From contig NZ_AJVC01000003.1 in the NCBI RefSeq assembly GCF_000261365.1, forward strand, positions 1,116,001 to 1,180,000: DNA of 64,000 nt. The letters are read 5' to 3'. The notes below the pieces were generated by a model, which saw only the letters and a program-made list of their open reading frames with translations, was not told the origin of the DNA and made no database searches. A program made the position numbers and the translations under genes. Source of the stretch: Herbaspirillum sp. GW103 (GTDB taxonomy: Bacteria > Pseudomonadota > Gammaproteobacteria > Burkholderiales > Burkholderiaceae_D). Positions 9,303-18,728 of this stretch are shown piece by piece (position 1 is the first letter of the stretch; every line of letters starts with the position of its first letter).

Positions 9303-12230
9303 TCATCCATTGGTGCCAGTTATCGATGCATTTGGCCGCGAAGGCAGGATTTGGTCAGCATAGCGGTCAACCGGGAAGCGAAACACACCCCGCAAGTTGA
9401 TGCTCTCCAGCCTGGTGGGCGCAATCTTCTCGATCAGTTCCGGTGGAATGACCTGGCGGCGGTTCGACCAGCGATCCAGGACCGCCTGCATCTGTGAGGT
9501 ATTCCACGCCATCACGATGTTGGCCATCAGGCTCAACGCATCGGCCACAGCCTGCATTTCATCGACACGTTTGGCCTGCGCCGGGCTGATCCGGCCGGTA
9601 TAAATGGCGCGCTTGAGGGCGTTAACAGCCTCGCCCCGATTGAGCACCCGGCGCAACTCGTTCCTGAAAGCGTCCTTGACAAAGTAGTCAGCCAAAAACG
9701 CCGTACGCAGCAACCGCCCCAATTGCACGCCAGCCTCATAGATTGGATCGCCCTGGGCGGCAGAACCGAACCGCGCAAGAGCTGCCACCGCACTGGCATG
9801 TCCGCTCATGACCGAGGCTGCCAGGTGCACCAGACTATCCCAATGCTTTTCGATCAAAGCGACGTCGACATTGGCTTCGCACACCGCAGCGATTTCTGCG
9901 GGCACTTTGGTGCCGCGTGGCACAAAGAGGTGGCGCTGTTTGAGTTCCTTCAACCGCGGGCAAAGATCAAAACCAAGCAAACGGGCATGTGACATGGCAA
10001 AGTCGGTGTAGCCATGGGTATCCACAGCAAGCTGGCTGGTCTCCAGCTTTTCTTGGCGGATGACACCTTCAATGGCCACGCCCGCCTGGCGCTCATTGAG
10101 CACAAAGGGCTGCGCATGGAAGATGCCCCACCGGTCTTTTACATGGGAGTAGATTCCAATGGAAGGTGTGTTGCGCCGAGGATCAAGCCGGGCTTGCCAC
10201 ACCCGTTTGGTGGTCTCCATGGTCATCATGTCAGAAGATGCCAAATCGGACCGCCCCCAGGTGGCGGCAATCGGGTGTCGCTGCATGAATTCCAGCACAG
10301 CCTGGCAGGCCTGGCTCAGACGCCGTTCGTCCCGCGCCCAGCGCATGGCCTGGCGAATGCTGGTGGCAGACAATTGCGGAATCATGCGCGCGCATTCGAC
10401 CGCAGTCAGACTGGTGCCGTGGGCCATGATGCCGGCATAGACCATCAGCAGCTCGTCGGTAGAGCGCGGCTCACGTCCGAGCATGATCCAGCTAAAGCGC
10501 ACCTGGGCGTCAACGGCCAGAATCACTTCCGGCAATTGAACCTCACCGATGCGGTGATCCAAAGCCGCGCGCAGCTTGGTCACTTCTGGGTCTTCGTCCT
10601 CTGCGGGCAATGGCGACAAATGGAGTTCATCATCCACGCGCAGTACGCCACTGCGGGCTGCAGCGGCCACCGCATCGACACCGGCAGTTACTCTGGCCAG
10701 CAAAGGCTTCAAGAAAGTGGCAGCCTTGCTGGGTAACGATAGACGGGCATAGTGTTTCTTGGACTCTGCCTGCCAACGCTCGTCCGTGAAGAACAAGCGC
10801 GCACGACCCCGAAAGCTCAGGCTGTGCTCAATCCAGACCGAGCCATTGCGCACCGCGCGGCGCAGGGCAAACAGGGTGGCCACCTCCAACGCCTGAAACG
10901 CCCGTTCCCGGTCTGGGCTGGAGATCGAAACCTGCCAGATCATTCCCAGACTTGGTGCCACCACTTCAACTGGCAGCTTTCTGGATCCTTTGAGATATAA
11001 AGCTTGCAGCTTGGCAAGGTACTCGATGGCAGGATGCTCGCCGGTGGCCTGCCAGGGCAGCTTTGCAATGGCGACGAGCAACGACCGCACGGGGCGAATT
11101 CCATCAATCAATCCCTCGCGGACCAGGGAGGCCCTGCTCGGTGGTTTGCGTTTCTGGGTTTCGGTGATCAAGGCTTCAAGACGGGCACGCAACTCAGCAT
11201 CTGGCACCGCACCTTGCGCGCTCAAGGCAACAAGTTCGCCGAGCAGCGTTTTGTACATTGCGGCCCAATTGACGGTAGCGGGGACATCGGCGGCAGCCTG
11301 ACGCCACAGATCGGCGATCCGGCGCTGCACCATAAGGATCAACTGGTCTGTGGTGGTGAACAGGCAATACCGAAGAAAGCATGCGACCTCCACGGTGCGC
11401 GCTGGCTCTTTGATCTTGGCTCCGGCTGAGGGCGGCCTGGAGACAAGTCGGCGCGCGTAGCGGCGCAAGATGAGATCGGGGATGTCTGCCAGGTGCTTAT
11501 GAACGTCCAGCGTGTAAAGCAGGTCGATGCGCTCCAGTACCTCGCTGATTTGGCGGGTTGAGTGTTTCGCCGGTGCAGCCCATAGCCAACTCTGCTGGGT
11601 TTGTCCATCTGGGCGCAGCTCTGAAACTGAGGCTCGCCAGCGATCAAGTGTTGCTGGATCAACGCTGGCGGCGATGGCGGTGCCTGTTTCAACTTCAAGC
11701 TGGGCAAGTGCCGCCGCAATCAGTGTCCGAATTGCCCGCTCGTGCACGATCACCAGCTTGTTCTTGTACAGCCATTGACGCGCCCGCACGAGTAGCTGAT
11801 CGCGGTCGGCGCAGCGCGCCACTTCGTCGCGCAGTTCACGTACCAGTGAGCGGCGCTGGTGCTCGCTCATCCACTGGAATCCAAGGACCGTGCAGGCTAC
11901 TTGTTGGTGATCGAATAGCGTGCGCCCGCGTTCATACATGGCTCTCAGCGAGGCGACTTCTGGTGCTGCAATGCCAAGCTCGTTGCCAAGGTGGCGCCAC
12001 AAGGCTACTGGAATTACCCGAAAGGCACCGAGCAAACGCCCACTCATGCGCAGGAAACCAATATGGAGCGCCAGACCAAGCTTGTGGGAATCACCTCGGC
12101 GTGCATTGATTGCGTCGCGCTCGGCACCATCGAAGGTGAAAAATGCCTTCATCTCGAAGTCGCTGATATCGCGGGGGAGCCCACGCATCCCCAAAAACGT
12201 TGTGTGCCAACCCTGCATCGTGAACCTCAA
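9303..12230 (-). CDS. tnpA: IS1071 transposase
   Basis: A 975-aa Tn3-family transposase, close to the usual length. The N-terminal DNA-binding part (FEMKAFFTFDGAERDAIN, LALHIGFLRMSGRLL) precedes the C-terminal DDE catalytic domain, where VDTHGYTDFAMSHARLLGF and GFDLCPRLKELKQ are visible. The end (LNRGEAVNALKRAIYTGR) is typical of the family. It acts on the 110-bp ends by replicative transposition. No resolvase is encoded, which is characteristic of IS1071. The open, intact frame suggests it is still active. Confidence 0.93.
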   Translation of the reverse strand: MRFTMQGWHTTFLGMRGLPRDISDFEMKAFFTFDGAERDAINARRGDSHKLGLALHIGFLRMSGRLLGAFRVIPVALWRHLGNELGIAAPEVASLRAMYERGRTLFDHQQVACTVLGFQWMSEHQRRSLVRELRDEVARCADRDQLLVRARQWLYKNKLVIVHERAIRTLIAAALAQLEVETGTAIAASVDPATLDRWRASVSELRPDGQTQQSWLWAAPAKHSTRQISEVLERIDLLYTLDVHKHLADIPDLILRRYARRLVSRPPSAGAKIKEPARTVEVACFLRYCLFTTTDQLILMVQRRIADLWRQAAADVPATVNWAAMYKTLLGELVALSAQGAVPDAELRARLEALITETQKRKPPSRASLVREGLIDGIRPVRSLLVAIAKLPWQATGEHPAIEYLAKLQALYLKGSRKLPVEVVAPSLGMIWQVSISSPDRERAFQALEVATLFALRRAVRNGSVWIEHSLSFRGRARLFFTDERWQAESKKHYARLSLPSKAATFLKPLLARVTAGVDAVAAAARSGVLRVDDELHLSPLPAEDEDPEVTKLRAALDHRIGEVQLPEVILAVDAQVRFSWIMLGREPRSTDELLMVYAGIMAHGTSLTAVECARMIPQLSATSIRQAMRWARDERRLSQACQAVLEFMQRHPIAATWGRSDLASSDMMTMETTKRVWQARLDPRRNTPSIGIYSHVKDRWGIFHAQPFVLNERQAGVAIEGVIRQEKLETSQLAVDTHGYTDFAMSHARLLGFDLCPRLKELKQRHLFVPRGTKVPAEIAAVCEANVDVALIEKHWDSLVHLAASVMSGHASAVAALARFGSAAQGDPIYEAGVQLGRLLRTAFLADYFVKDAFRNELRRVLNRGEAVNALKRAIYTGRISPAQAKRVDEMQAVADALSLMANIVMAWNTSQMQAVLDRWSNRRQVIPPELIEKIAPTRLESINLRGVFRFPVDRYADQILPSRPNASITGTNG

Positions 12231-12253
12231 AAGTGGGAGGCCACCATACCCGT

Positions 12254-12363
12254 TTACAAAGCGAACAGGAAAGTCAATGAAATCAACGGTCTACCCAGAC
12301 CACCCCCGCGCCAGTGCTAGCTTTGCGTACCGTCACTTATTGCACTGAAAACGAGGAGACCCC
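12254..12363 (-). repeat. IS1071 inverted repeat, right
   Basis: Reverse-complement partner of 9161-9270. Its outer ~30 bases also supply the last nine codons of the lysR gene that reads into it. Confidence 0.85.
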
Positions 12364-13244
12364 TTCCCATGCGCACGCACCACCTCCAGGAACATGGCCA
12401 GCACCGGCGACGGATCGCCGCGCCGGTAGAGGCAGCTCAGCTCCAGGTCCTTGAGGTGGCGGCTGCGCAAGGGCACGAACACCACGCCCGGCAGGCGCAG
12501 GCTGGCGGCCGACCGGGTGGCGATGGTCAGCCCGAAGCCACTGGCCACCAGGGCCACGGCCGTCACCACGTCCTCGACGTCCTGCTCGACCGCCAGCCGC
12601 ACGCCTTCCTGGCGGAAGGCCTCGGCCACTTCCTGCGCCAGCCCGTGGATGGCCTCGTTGGGGTAGAGGATCATGGGCAGCCCGTCGAGGTCGGCCATCC
12701 CGACCTGCCTGCGCTGCGCCAGCGGGTGCGCTTCGTGCATCGCCACCAGCAGCGGCTCGCGCAACACCGACTCGACCACCAGGTCCGGCTCGGGCGGGAT
12801 CAGGCGGTTGAAGCCCACGCTGATGCGCCGTTCGCGCAGCGCCTGCAGCTGCTCGGACTTGGTGAGGTTGTGCAGCGCGATGCGCACCTCGGGCCGCTGC
12901 GCGTGGAACTTCGCGAGCACGCGGGGAATGACGTCCAGCACGCCCGAGCCGTAGATGCCCACGTCGAGCTGGCCGGTCAGGCCCTGCGCCGCGCGCCGCG
13001 TGCGCTCGGCCGCGCGCTGCGCCAGGTGCAGCAGGTTGGGCACCTCGTCCAGCAGCGTCTGGCCCGCCTCGGTCAGCTCCACGCCGGCCGGTGTGCGCAG
13101 GAACAGCGGCGCCCCCATCTCGTCTTCCAGCGCCTTGATCTGGCGCGACAGCGGCGGCTGCGCCATGTGCAGGCGCTCGGCCGCGCGGGTGAAGTTGCGC
13201 TCTTCGGCGACCGCCAGAAACTGGCGCATGTCTTTGAGATCCAT
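12333..13244 (-). CDS. LysR-type regulator of the catechol operon, C-terminus replaced by IS1071
   Basis: A 303-aa LysR regulator starting at the ATG at 13244 (AGGAGG seven bases upstream). The winged-helix domain (residues ~1-60, RNFTRAAERLHMAQPPLSRQ) and the effector domain are complete. The closest known type is the CatR/BenM/TfdR-like group. The last nine residues (GSPRFQCNK) are encoded by the IS1071 repeat, so the natural end was lost. Since only the extreme C-terminus is affected it may still work. It is divergent from the ferredoxin gene and should respond to an aromatic intermediate. Confidence 0.85.
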   Translation of the reverse strand: MDLKDMRQFLAVAEERNFTRAAERLHMAQPPLSRQIKALEDEMGAPLFLRTPAGVELTEAGQTLLDEVPNLLHLAQRAAERTRRAAQGLTGQLDVGIYGSGVLDVIPRVLAKFHAQRPEVRIALHNLTKSEQLQALRERRISVGFNRLIPPEPDLVVESVLREPLLVAMHEAHPLAQRRQVGMADLDGLPMILYPNEAIHGLAQEVAEAFRQEGVRLAVEQDVEDVVTAVALVASGFGLTIATRSAASLRLPGVVFVPLRSRHLKDLELSCLYRRGDPSPVLAMFLEVVRAHGKGSPRFQCNK

Positions 13245-13267
13245 GGGGCCTCCTGGTTCGGCTCGCA

Positions 13268-13282
13268 ATACCTCACCAGTAT
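13268..13282. promoter_or_regulatory. LysR-type binding site between divergent genes
   Basis: ATAC-N7-GTAT fits the T-N11-A box of LysR regulators and sits in the 126-bp space between lysR and the ferredoxin gene. A second weaker half-site (ATTCGGTAT) lies 14 bases on. Site assignment is by pattern only. Confidence 0.6.
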
Positions 13283-13370
13283 AGGGTCGCAAAAATTCGG
13301 TATTGGACGGTATGACCGCTCCGCCCTATCTTTGGCAGCTGAAGCTGCTGCGTTGAAGAAGAACTGAGAC

Positions 13371-13742
13371 ATGTCCCTGTTTGATTCCCGCCCCAAGTTC
13401 GCAGTGCACGTGGCCCAGACGGACGAGACCTTTCCCTGCGCCGGCAATGAAAGCCTGCTCACCGGCATGGTCCGCCTGGGCCGCAAGGGCATCCCGGTGG
13501 GTTGCGTCAACGGCGGCTGCGGGGTCTGCAAGGTCCGCATCGTCGAGGGACAGATCAAGGCCCTGGGGCCGATCAGCCGTGCACACGTGACGCTCGACGA
13601 AGAGAACCAGGGCTACACGCTGGCATGCCGCGTGGCACCCCAGACGCCGGTGAACCTCGAAGTGGCCGGCAAGTTGAGCAAACCGTTTTCCAAGGGGCGC
13701 GCAGAGTCTGCGACTGCCAGCCCTTCGATTCAGCAGCAGTAA
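13371..13742 (+). CDS. [2Fe-2S] ferredoxin, XylT/DmpQ-like
   Basis: A 123-aa plant-type ferredoxin with the cluster motif GCVNGGCGVCKVRI and the fourth cysteine in TLACRVAP. Ferredoxins in this position of meta-cleavage operons (XylT, DmpQ) re-reduce the iron of catechol 2,3-dioxygenase after it is oxidised by substituted catechols. It is the first gene of the operon, 21 bp before the dioxygenase gene. The Ser/Gln-rich tail is not conserved. Confidence 0.88.
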   Translation: MSLFDSRPKFAVHVAQTDETFPCAGNESLLTGMVRLGRKGIPVGCVNGGCGVCKVRIVEGQIKALGPISRAHVTLDEENQGYTLACRVAPQTPVNLEVAGKLSKPFSKGRAESATASPSIQQQ

Positions 13743-14708
<966 letters not shown>

Positions 14709-14840
14709 TCACCCCCCTGCGCCACTGACGCGGCTTCCCCCCTCTCTGGCGCGCCTTCGGCGCTTGGAGGGGGGACGGCACCTGAGGCCCGGCGGAGCCG
14801 GTTCCTCGGTGCCCCTCGAACTGGAGTCACCTTTCTCTCG
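14709..14840. repeat. Comamonadaceae-type intergenic palindromic repeat, copy 1
   Basis: CCCCCTGCGCCACTGACGCGG, then CTTCCCCCCTCTCTGG facing GGAGGGGGGA, with a second small hairpin (GGCCCGGCGGAGCCGG). A similar unit follows the next but one gene at 16765-16880. Such units are frequent between genes in Acidovorax/Comamonas-like genomes and mark the source of this operon. Confidence 0.65.
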
Positions 14841-14852
14841 CCGCTTCTTCTT

Positions 14853-15284
14853 ATGACATCCGCTCTCTCTGTTCCATCTTCCGTCATCACCGCATCTGCG
14901 GCTTCGTTGGCCTGTCAGGCGGCGGTGGCGCATGCGGAGGCATCGGGCATTCGCATCAACGTGGCCGTGACCGATGCCTCGGGCACGCTGACCGCGTTTC
15001 TGCGCATGCCCCATGCGTTTCTGCATTCGATCGACATCGCGATCGACAAGGCCTACACCGCGGCCAGCTTTGGCTTCCCCACCTCGCAGTGGGGCGGCGT
15101 GATCGGCGACGACGAGCTGCTGCGCATCGGCCTGAACCAGCGCCAGCGCCTGGTGCTGTTCGGTGGCGGCCTGCCCATCGTGGCCGGTGGCCAGCGCATC
15201 GGCGGCATCGGCGTGTCCGGCGGCTCGGCCGAACAGGACGAAGCCTGTGCCCGCGCCGGCCTGAAGGCCCTGGGCCTCGACTGA
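14853..15284 (+). CDS. GlcG/HbpS family protein
   Basis: A 143-aa protein of the GlcG/HbpS (DUF336) family. It shows the family motifs VAVTDASGTLTAFLRM, AIDKAYTAASF and the glycine-rich end GGLPIVAGGQRIGGIGVSGG. Members occur in many aromatic-degradation operons, for example beside catechol 2,3-dioxygenase, and some bind haem or corrinoids, but no enzymatic role is established. It lies between the repeat and the semialdehyde dehydrogenase gene in the same direction. Confidence 0.82.
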   Translation: MTSALSVPSSVITASAASLACQAAVAHAEASGIRINVAVTDASGTLTAFLRMPHAFLHSIDIAIDKAYTAASFGFPTSQWGGVIGDDELLRIGLNQRQRLVLFGGGLPIVAGGQRIGGIGVSGGSAEQDEACARAGLKALGLD

Positions 15285-15309
15285 CTTTTCTTTTCCTTCC
15301 TCACGCACC

Positions 15310-16764
15310 ATGAAACAGTTCCTGAACTTCATCAACGGCGATTTCGTCGCCACCGCCAAGACCTTCGAAAACCGCAACCCGGCCACCAACGAGGTCGTAG
15401 GTCTGGTGCACGAGGCCGGTCAGGCCGAGGTCGACGCGGCCGTGGCCGCGGGCCGCGCCGCGCTCAAGGGCGAGTGGGGCACGATGAGCGTGGTCAAGCG
15501 CGCCGAACTGCTGCACGCGGTGGCCGACGAGATCAACCGCCGCTTCGACGACTTCCTCGCCGCCGAACTGGCCGACACCGGCAAGCCGCGCTCGCTGGCT
15601 TCGCACATCGACATCCCGCGCGGCGCCGCCAACTTCAAGATCTTTGCGGACATCGTCAAGAACGTGCCGACCGAGAGCTTCCAGATGACCACGCCCGACG
15701 GCGGCACTGCCATCAGCTACGGCCTGCGCACACCCCTGGGCGTGGTCGGCGTGATCTGCCCCTGGAACCTGCCGCTGCTGCTGATGACCTGGAAGGTCGG
15801 CCCGGCCCTGGCCTGCGGCAACACCGTCATCGTCAAACCCTCGGAGGAAACCCCCGCCACCGCGACCCTGCTGGGCGAGGTGATGAACGCGGTCGGCGTG
15901 CCCAAGGGCGTGTACCAGGTGCTGCACGGCTTCGGCCCCGGCTCGGCCGGCGAATTCATCACCAAGCACCCGGGTGTCAACGGCATCACCTTCACCGGCG
16001 AGACCCGCACGGGTGAAGCCATCATGGCCGCCGCCGCCAAGGGTGTGCGCCCGGTGTCGTTCGAACTCGGCGGCAAGAACGCCGGCATCGTGTTCGCCGA
16101 CGCCGACTTCGACAAGGCCATCGCCGGCATCACCCGCAGCGCCTTCGAGAACTGCGGCCAGGTCTGCCTGGGCACCGAACGCGTGTACGTGCAGCGCCCG
16201 ATCTTCGACAAGTTCGTCGCCGCGCTGAAAGAAAAGGCTGAGGGCCTGAAGATCGGCGGCCCCGACATGCCGGGCGTGGGCATCGGCCCGCTGATCTCGG
16301 CCGAACACAAGCAGAAGGTCATGGGCTACTACGCCAAGGCCAGGGCCGAGGGGGCGACCGTCGTCACCGGCGGCGGTGAACCGGCCATGACGGGCGAGTA
16401 CGCCAACGGCCACTTCGTGCAGCCCACTATCTGGACCGGCCTGCCCGAAAGCGCCAGCGTGATCCGCGAGGAGATCTTCGGCCCCTGCTGCCACATCGCC
16501 CCCTTCGACACCGAAGAGGAAGCGATTGCGCTGGCCAACGCCACCGACTACGGCCTGGCGACCACCGTGTGGACGCAGGATCTGGGCAAGGCGCACCGCA
16601 TGGCCGCGGCCATCGAGGTCGGCCTGTGCTGGATCAACAGCTGGTTCCTGCGTGACCTGCGCACCGCCTTCGGCGGCAGCAAGGCCTCGGGCATCGGCCG
16701 CGAAGGCGGCGTGCACTCGCTGGAGTTCTACACGGAACTCCGCAACGTGATGGTGAAGCTGTGA
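15310..16764 (+). CDS. dmpC: 2-hydroxymuconic semialdehyde dehydrogenase
   Basis: A 484-aa aldehyde dehydrogenase with PWNLPLLLMTWKVGPAL (cofactor domain), FELGGKNAGIVF (general-base Glu) and the catalytic Cys in FENCGQVCLGTERVYV. It should oxidise 2-hydroxymuconic semialdehyde with NAD+ to 4-oxalocrotonate, entering the oxalocrotonate branch (then DmpI and DmpH). Length and position match DmpC/XylG. Assignment to this substrate rests on the operon. Confidence 0.92.
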   Translation: MKQFLNFINGDFVATAKTFENRNPATNEVVGLVHEAGQAEVDAAVAAGRAALKGEWGTMSVVKRAELLHAVADEINRRFDDFLAAELADTGKPRSLASHIDIPRGAANFKIFADIVKNVPTESFQMTTPDGGTAISYGLRTPLGVVGVICPWNLPLLLMTWKVGPALACGNTVIVKPSEETPATATLLGEVMNAVGVPKGVYQVLHGFGPGSAGEFITKHPGVNGITFTGETRTGEAIMAAAAKGVRPVSFELGGKNAGIVFADADFDKAIAGITRSAFENCGQVCLGTERVYVQRPIFDKFVAALKEKAEGLKIGGPDMPGVGIGPLISAEHKQKVMGYYAKARAEGATVVTGGGEPAMTGEYANGHFVQPTIWTGLPESASVIREEIFGPCCHIAPFDTEEEAIALANATDYGLATTVWTQDLGKAHRMAAAIEVGLCWINSWFLRDLRTAFGGSKASGIGREGGVHSLEFYTELRNVMVKL

Positions 16765-16880
16765 TCTCCCCCCTGCGCCGCTGCGCGGCTTCCCCCCTCC
16801 GTTGCGCGTCTTCGACGCTTCGAGGGGGACGCCGCCTGTGGCCCGGCATAGCCGGTTCCACGGCTGCCCTGGACGAACGG
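16765..16880. repeat. Comamonadaceae-type intergenic palindromic repeat, copy 2
   Basis: Same architecture as 14709-14840: CCCCCCTGCGCCGCTGCGCGG, CTTCCCCCCTCCGTTGCGC facing CTTCGAGGGGG, then GGCCCGGCATAGCCGG. Confidence 0.65.
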
Positions 16881-16895
16881 CCTCGTGCGCCGACA

Positions 16896-16997
16896 GCGAG
16901 TGGGCCGGGGCGACTGGTGCAGTGAAGTAAAGGAGGAGGCGAGCGCGCAGCGACCGACGGGGGACATGAACGGAACCAGTCGTCCCGGCCCACTCGC
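16896..16997. repeat. 22-bp inverted repeat with 58-bp centre before dmpD
   Basis: The arms 16896-16917 and 16976-16997 (GCGAGTGGGCCGGG...ACTGG and its complement) differ at one base. The stretch 16881-17033 holds no gene. This could be a small mobile (MITE-like) insertion or a long hairpin that affects expression between dmpC and dmpD. Confidence 0.7.
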
Positions 16998-17033
16998 CGC
17001 CCCTTCAAAGCAAAGACCTCAAGGACAAGACAC

Positions 17034-17900
17034 ATGAATGCCCCACACAACCCTGAAATTGCGCTGAGCGTTCGCACAGGCAGCTTCAACACCAACGTGC
17101 ACGACCTCGGCAGCTCCAAGCCGGGACAGCCTCCGGTGCTGTTCATCCACGGCTCCGGTCCGGGTGTAAGCGCCTGGGCCAACTGGCGCCTCGCCATGCC
17201 GGTCATCGCCAAGGATCGGCGAGTCATCGCGCCCGACATGGTGGGCTTCGGCTACACCGACCGCCCCGCCGGCATGACCTACAACATGGACACCTGGGTC
17301 CAGCAGGCGCTGGATGTCATGGACGCGATGGGCGTCGAGAAAGCCGACGTGGTCGGCAACAGCTTTGGCGGCGCGCTCTCGCTGGCGCTGGCGATCCGCG
17401 CGCCGCAGCGCGTGCGCCGCCTGGTGCTCATGGGCTCGGTCGGTGTGCCCTTCCCGATCACGCCGGGCCTGGACGCGGTCTGGGGCTACGAGCCCTCGCT
17501 GGCCACCATGAAGCGCCTGCTGGACATCTTCGCCCACAGCCGCGCGCTGGTCACCGACGAGCTGGCCGAGCTGCGCTACCAGGCCAGCATCCGCCCCGGC
17601 TTCCAGGAATCCTTCTCGGCCATGTTCCCGGCCCCGCGCCAGCGCTGGGTCGACGCCATGGCCAGCCCCGAATCGGCGATCCGCGCGCTGCCGCACGAGA
17701 CGCTCATCGTCCACGGCCGCGAGGACCAGGTGATTCCGCTGCAGACCTCGCTCACGCTGAGCCAGTGGATTCCCAACAGCCAGCTGCACGTGTTCGGCCA
17801 CTGCGGCCACTGGACGCAGATCGAACACGCCGCGCGCTTCGCCCAGCTGGTGTCGAACTTCCTCGCCGAAGCCGACGCGCAGGGCGCCGCGTCCGCCTGA
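17034..17900 (+). CDS. dmpD: 2-hydroxymuconic semialdehyde hydrolase
   Basis: A 288-aa alpha/beta-hydrolase with the oxyanion motif HGSGPGVSAWANW and nucleophile Ser110 in GNSFGG. The acidic member is in HGREDQVIPL and the catalytic His in HCGHWTQIE. It is a C-C bond hydrolase of the DmpD/XylF type, splitting the ring-fission product to formate (or an acid, for methylcatechols) and 2-hydroxypenta-2,4-dienoate. It is the alternative branch to DmpC/DmpI/DmpH. Twenty-three bases separate it from the hydratase gene. Confidence 0.92.
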   Translation: MNAPHNPEIALSVRTGSFNTNVHDLGSSKPGQPPVLFIHGSGPGVSAWANWRLAMPVIAKDRRVIAPDMVGFGYTDRPAGMTYNMDTWVQQALDVMDAMGVEKADVVGNSFGGALSLALAIRAPQRVRRLVLMGSVGVPFPITPGLDAVWGYEPSLATMKRLLDIFAHSRALVTDELAELRYQASIRPGFQESFSAMFPAPRQRWVDAMASPESAIRALPHETLIVHGREDQVIPLQTSLTLSQWIPNSQLHVFGHCGHWTQIEHAARFAQLVSNFLAEADAQGAASA

Positions 17901-17923
17901 CCCCTTTTCCCACACAGAACACC

Positions 17924-18709
17924 ATGGACAACTCCAAGATCCAGCACTACGGCGACGAGCTCTACCAGTCGCTGCTCGACCGCCAACCCGTCGCTCCGCT
18001 GACCGACCGCGAAGCGGACATCACCATCGAGGACGCCTACCAGATCCAGCTGCGCATGATCCAGCGCCGGCTGGACGCGGGCGAGCGCGTGGTGGGCAAG
18101 AAAATAGGCGTGACGAGCAAGGTCGTGATGGACATGCTCAAGGTCAACCAGCCCGACTTCGGCCACCTGCTCTCGGGCATGGTCTACAACGAAGGCCAGC
18201 CCATCCCGGTGAGCAGCATGATCGCGCCCAAGGCCGAGGCAGAGGTCGCCTTCATCCTGGCGCGCGACCTCGAAGGCCCCGGCGTCACCGCGGCCGACGT
18301 GCTGCGCGCCACCGACTGCGTGATGCCGTGCTTCGAGATCGTCGACTCGCGCATCAAGGACTGGAAGATCAAGATCCAGGACACCGTGGCCGACAACGCC
18401 TCCTGCGGCGTGCTCACGCTCGGCGGCCTGCGCAAGAGCCCGCGCGACCTCGACCTCGCGCTGGCCGGCATGGTGCTGGAAAAGAACGGCGAAATCATCA
18501 GCACGTCCTGCGGCGCATCGGTGCAGGGCTCGCCGGTCAACGCGGTGGCCTGGCTGGCCAACACGCTCGGCCGTCTGGGCATCGGCCTCAAGGCCGGCGA
18601 CATCATCCTCTCTGGCTCGCAGTCGCCGCTGGTGCCGGTGGTCGCGGGCGACAGCCTGTATTGCAGCGTCGGCGGCCTGGGCGGCACGTCGGTGCGTTTC
18701 GTCGCCTGA
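17924..18709 (+). CDS. dmpE: 2-oxopent-4-enoate (2-hydroxypentadienoate) hydratase
   Basis: A 261-aa member of the hydratase/decarboxylase family with VGKKIGVTSKVV, the metal-ligand region KAEAEVAFIL, and FEIVDSRIKDWKI followed by DTVADNAS. It adds water to 2-hydroxypenta-2,4-dienoate giving 4-hydroxy-2-oxovalerate. It is a paralogue of the decarboxylase immediately downstream; the order E then H supports the assignment. A second copy-like gene is at 25911. Confidence 0.88.
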   Translation: MDNSKIQHYGDELYQSLLDRQPVAPLTDREADITIEDAYQIQLRMIQRRLDAGERVVGKKIGVTSKVVMDMLKVNQPDFGHLLSGMVYNEGQPIPVSSMIAPKAEAEVAFILARDLEGPGVTAADVLRATDCVMPCFEIVDSRIKDWKIKIQDTVADNASCGVLTLGGLRKSPRDLDLALAGMVLEKNGEIISTSCGASVQGSPVNAVAWLANTLGRLGIGLKAGDIILSGSQSPLVPVVAGDSLYCSVGGLGGTSVRFVA

Positions 18710-18728
18710 GCGGGAAGGAAACAACCAC

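Larger units (their letters stand above)
9161..12363 (-). mobile_element. IS1071 (Tn3 family), complete
   Basis: The element is ~3.2 kb with one transposase gene and no resolvase. Its ends are long inverted repeats starting GGGTCTCCTCGTTTTCAGTG. Length, gene content and terminal sequence agree with IS1071, the element that flanks many xenobiotic catabolic operons in Comamonadaceae. The five bases outside the ends (CGTTG left, TTCCC right) do not match. The flanks are also unrelated (lpd relic and lysR), so one side was changed after insertion. Confidence 0.9.

Noticed and set aside
15301..16716. 471-codon minus-strand frame in the catechol operon
   Set aside because: Antisense to the semialdehyde dehydrogenase gene, which has clear catalytic motifs; the minus frame is His/Gly/Ala-rich noise.
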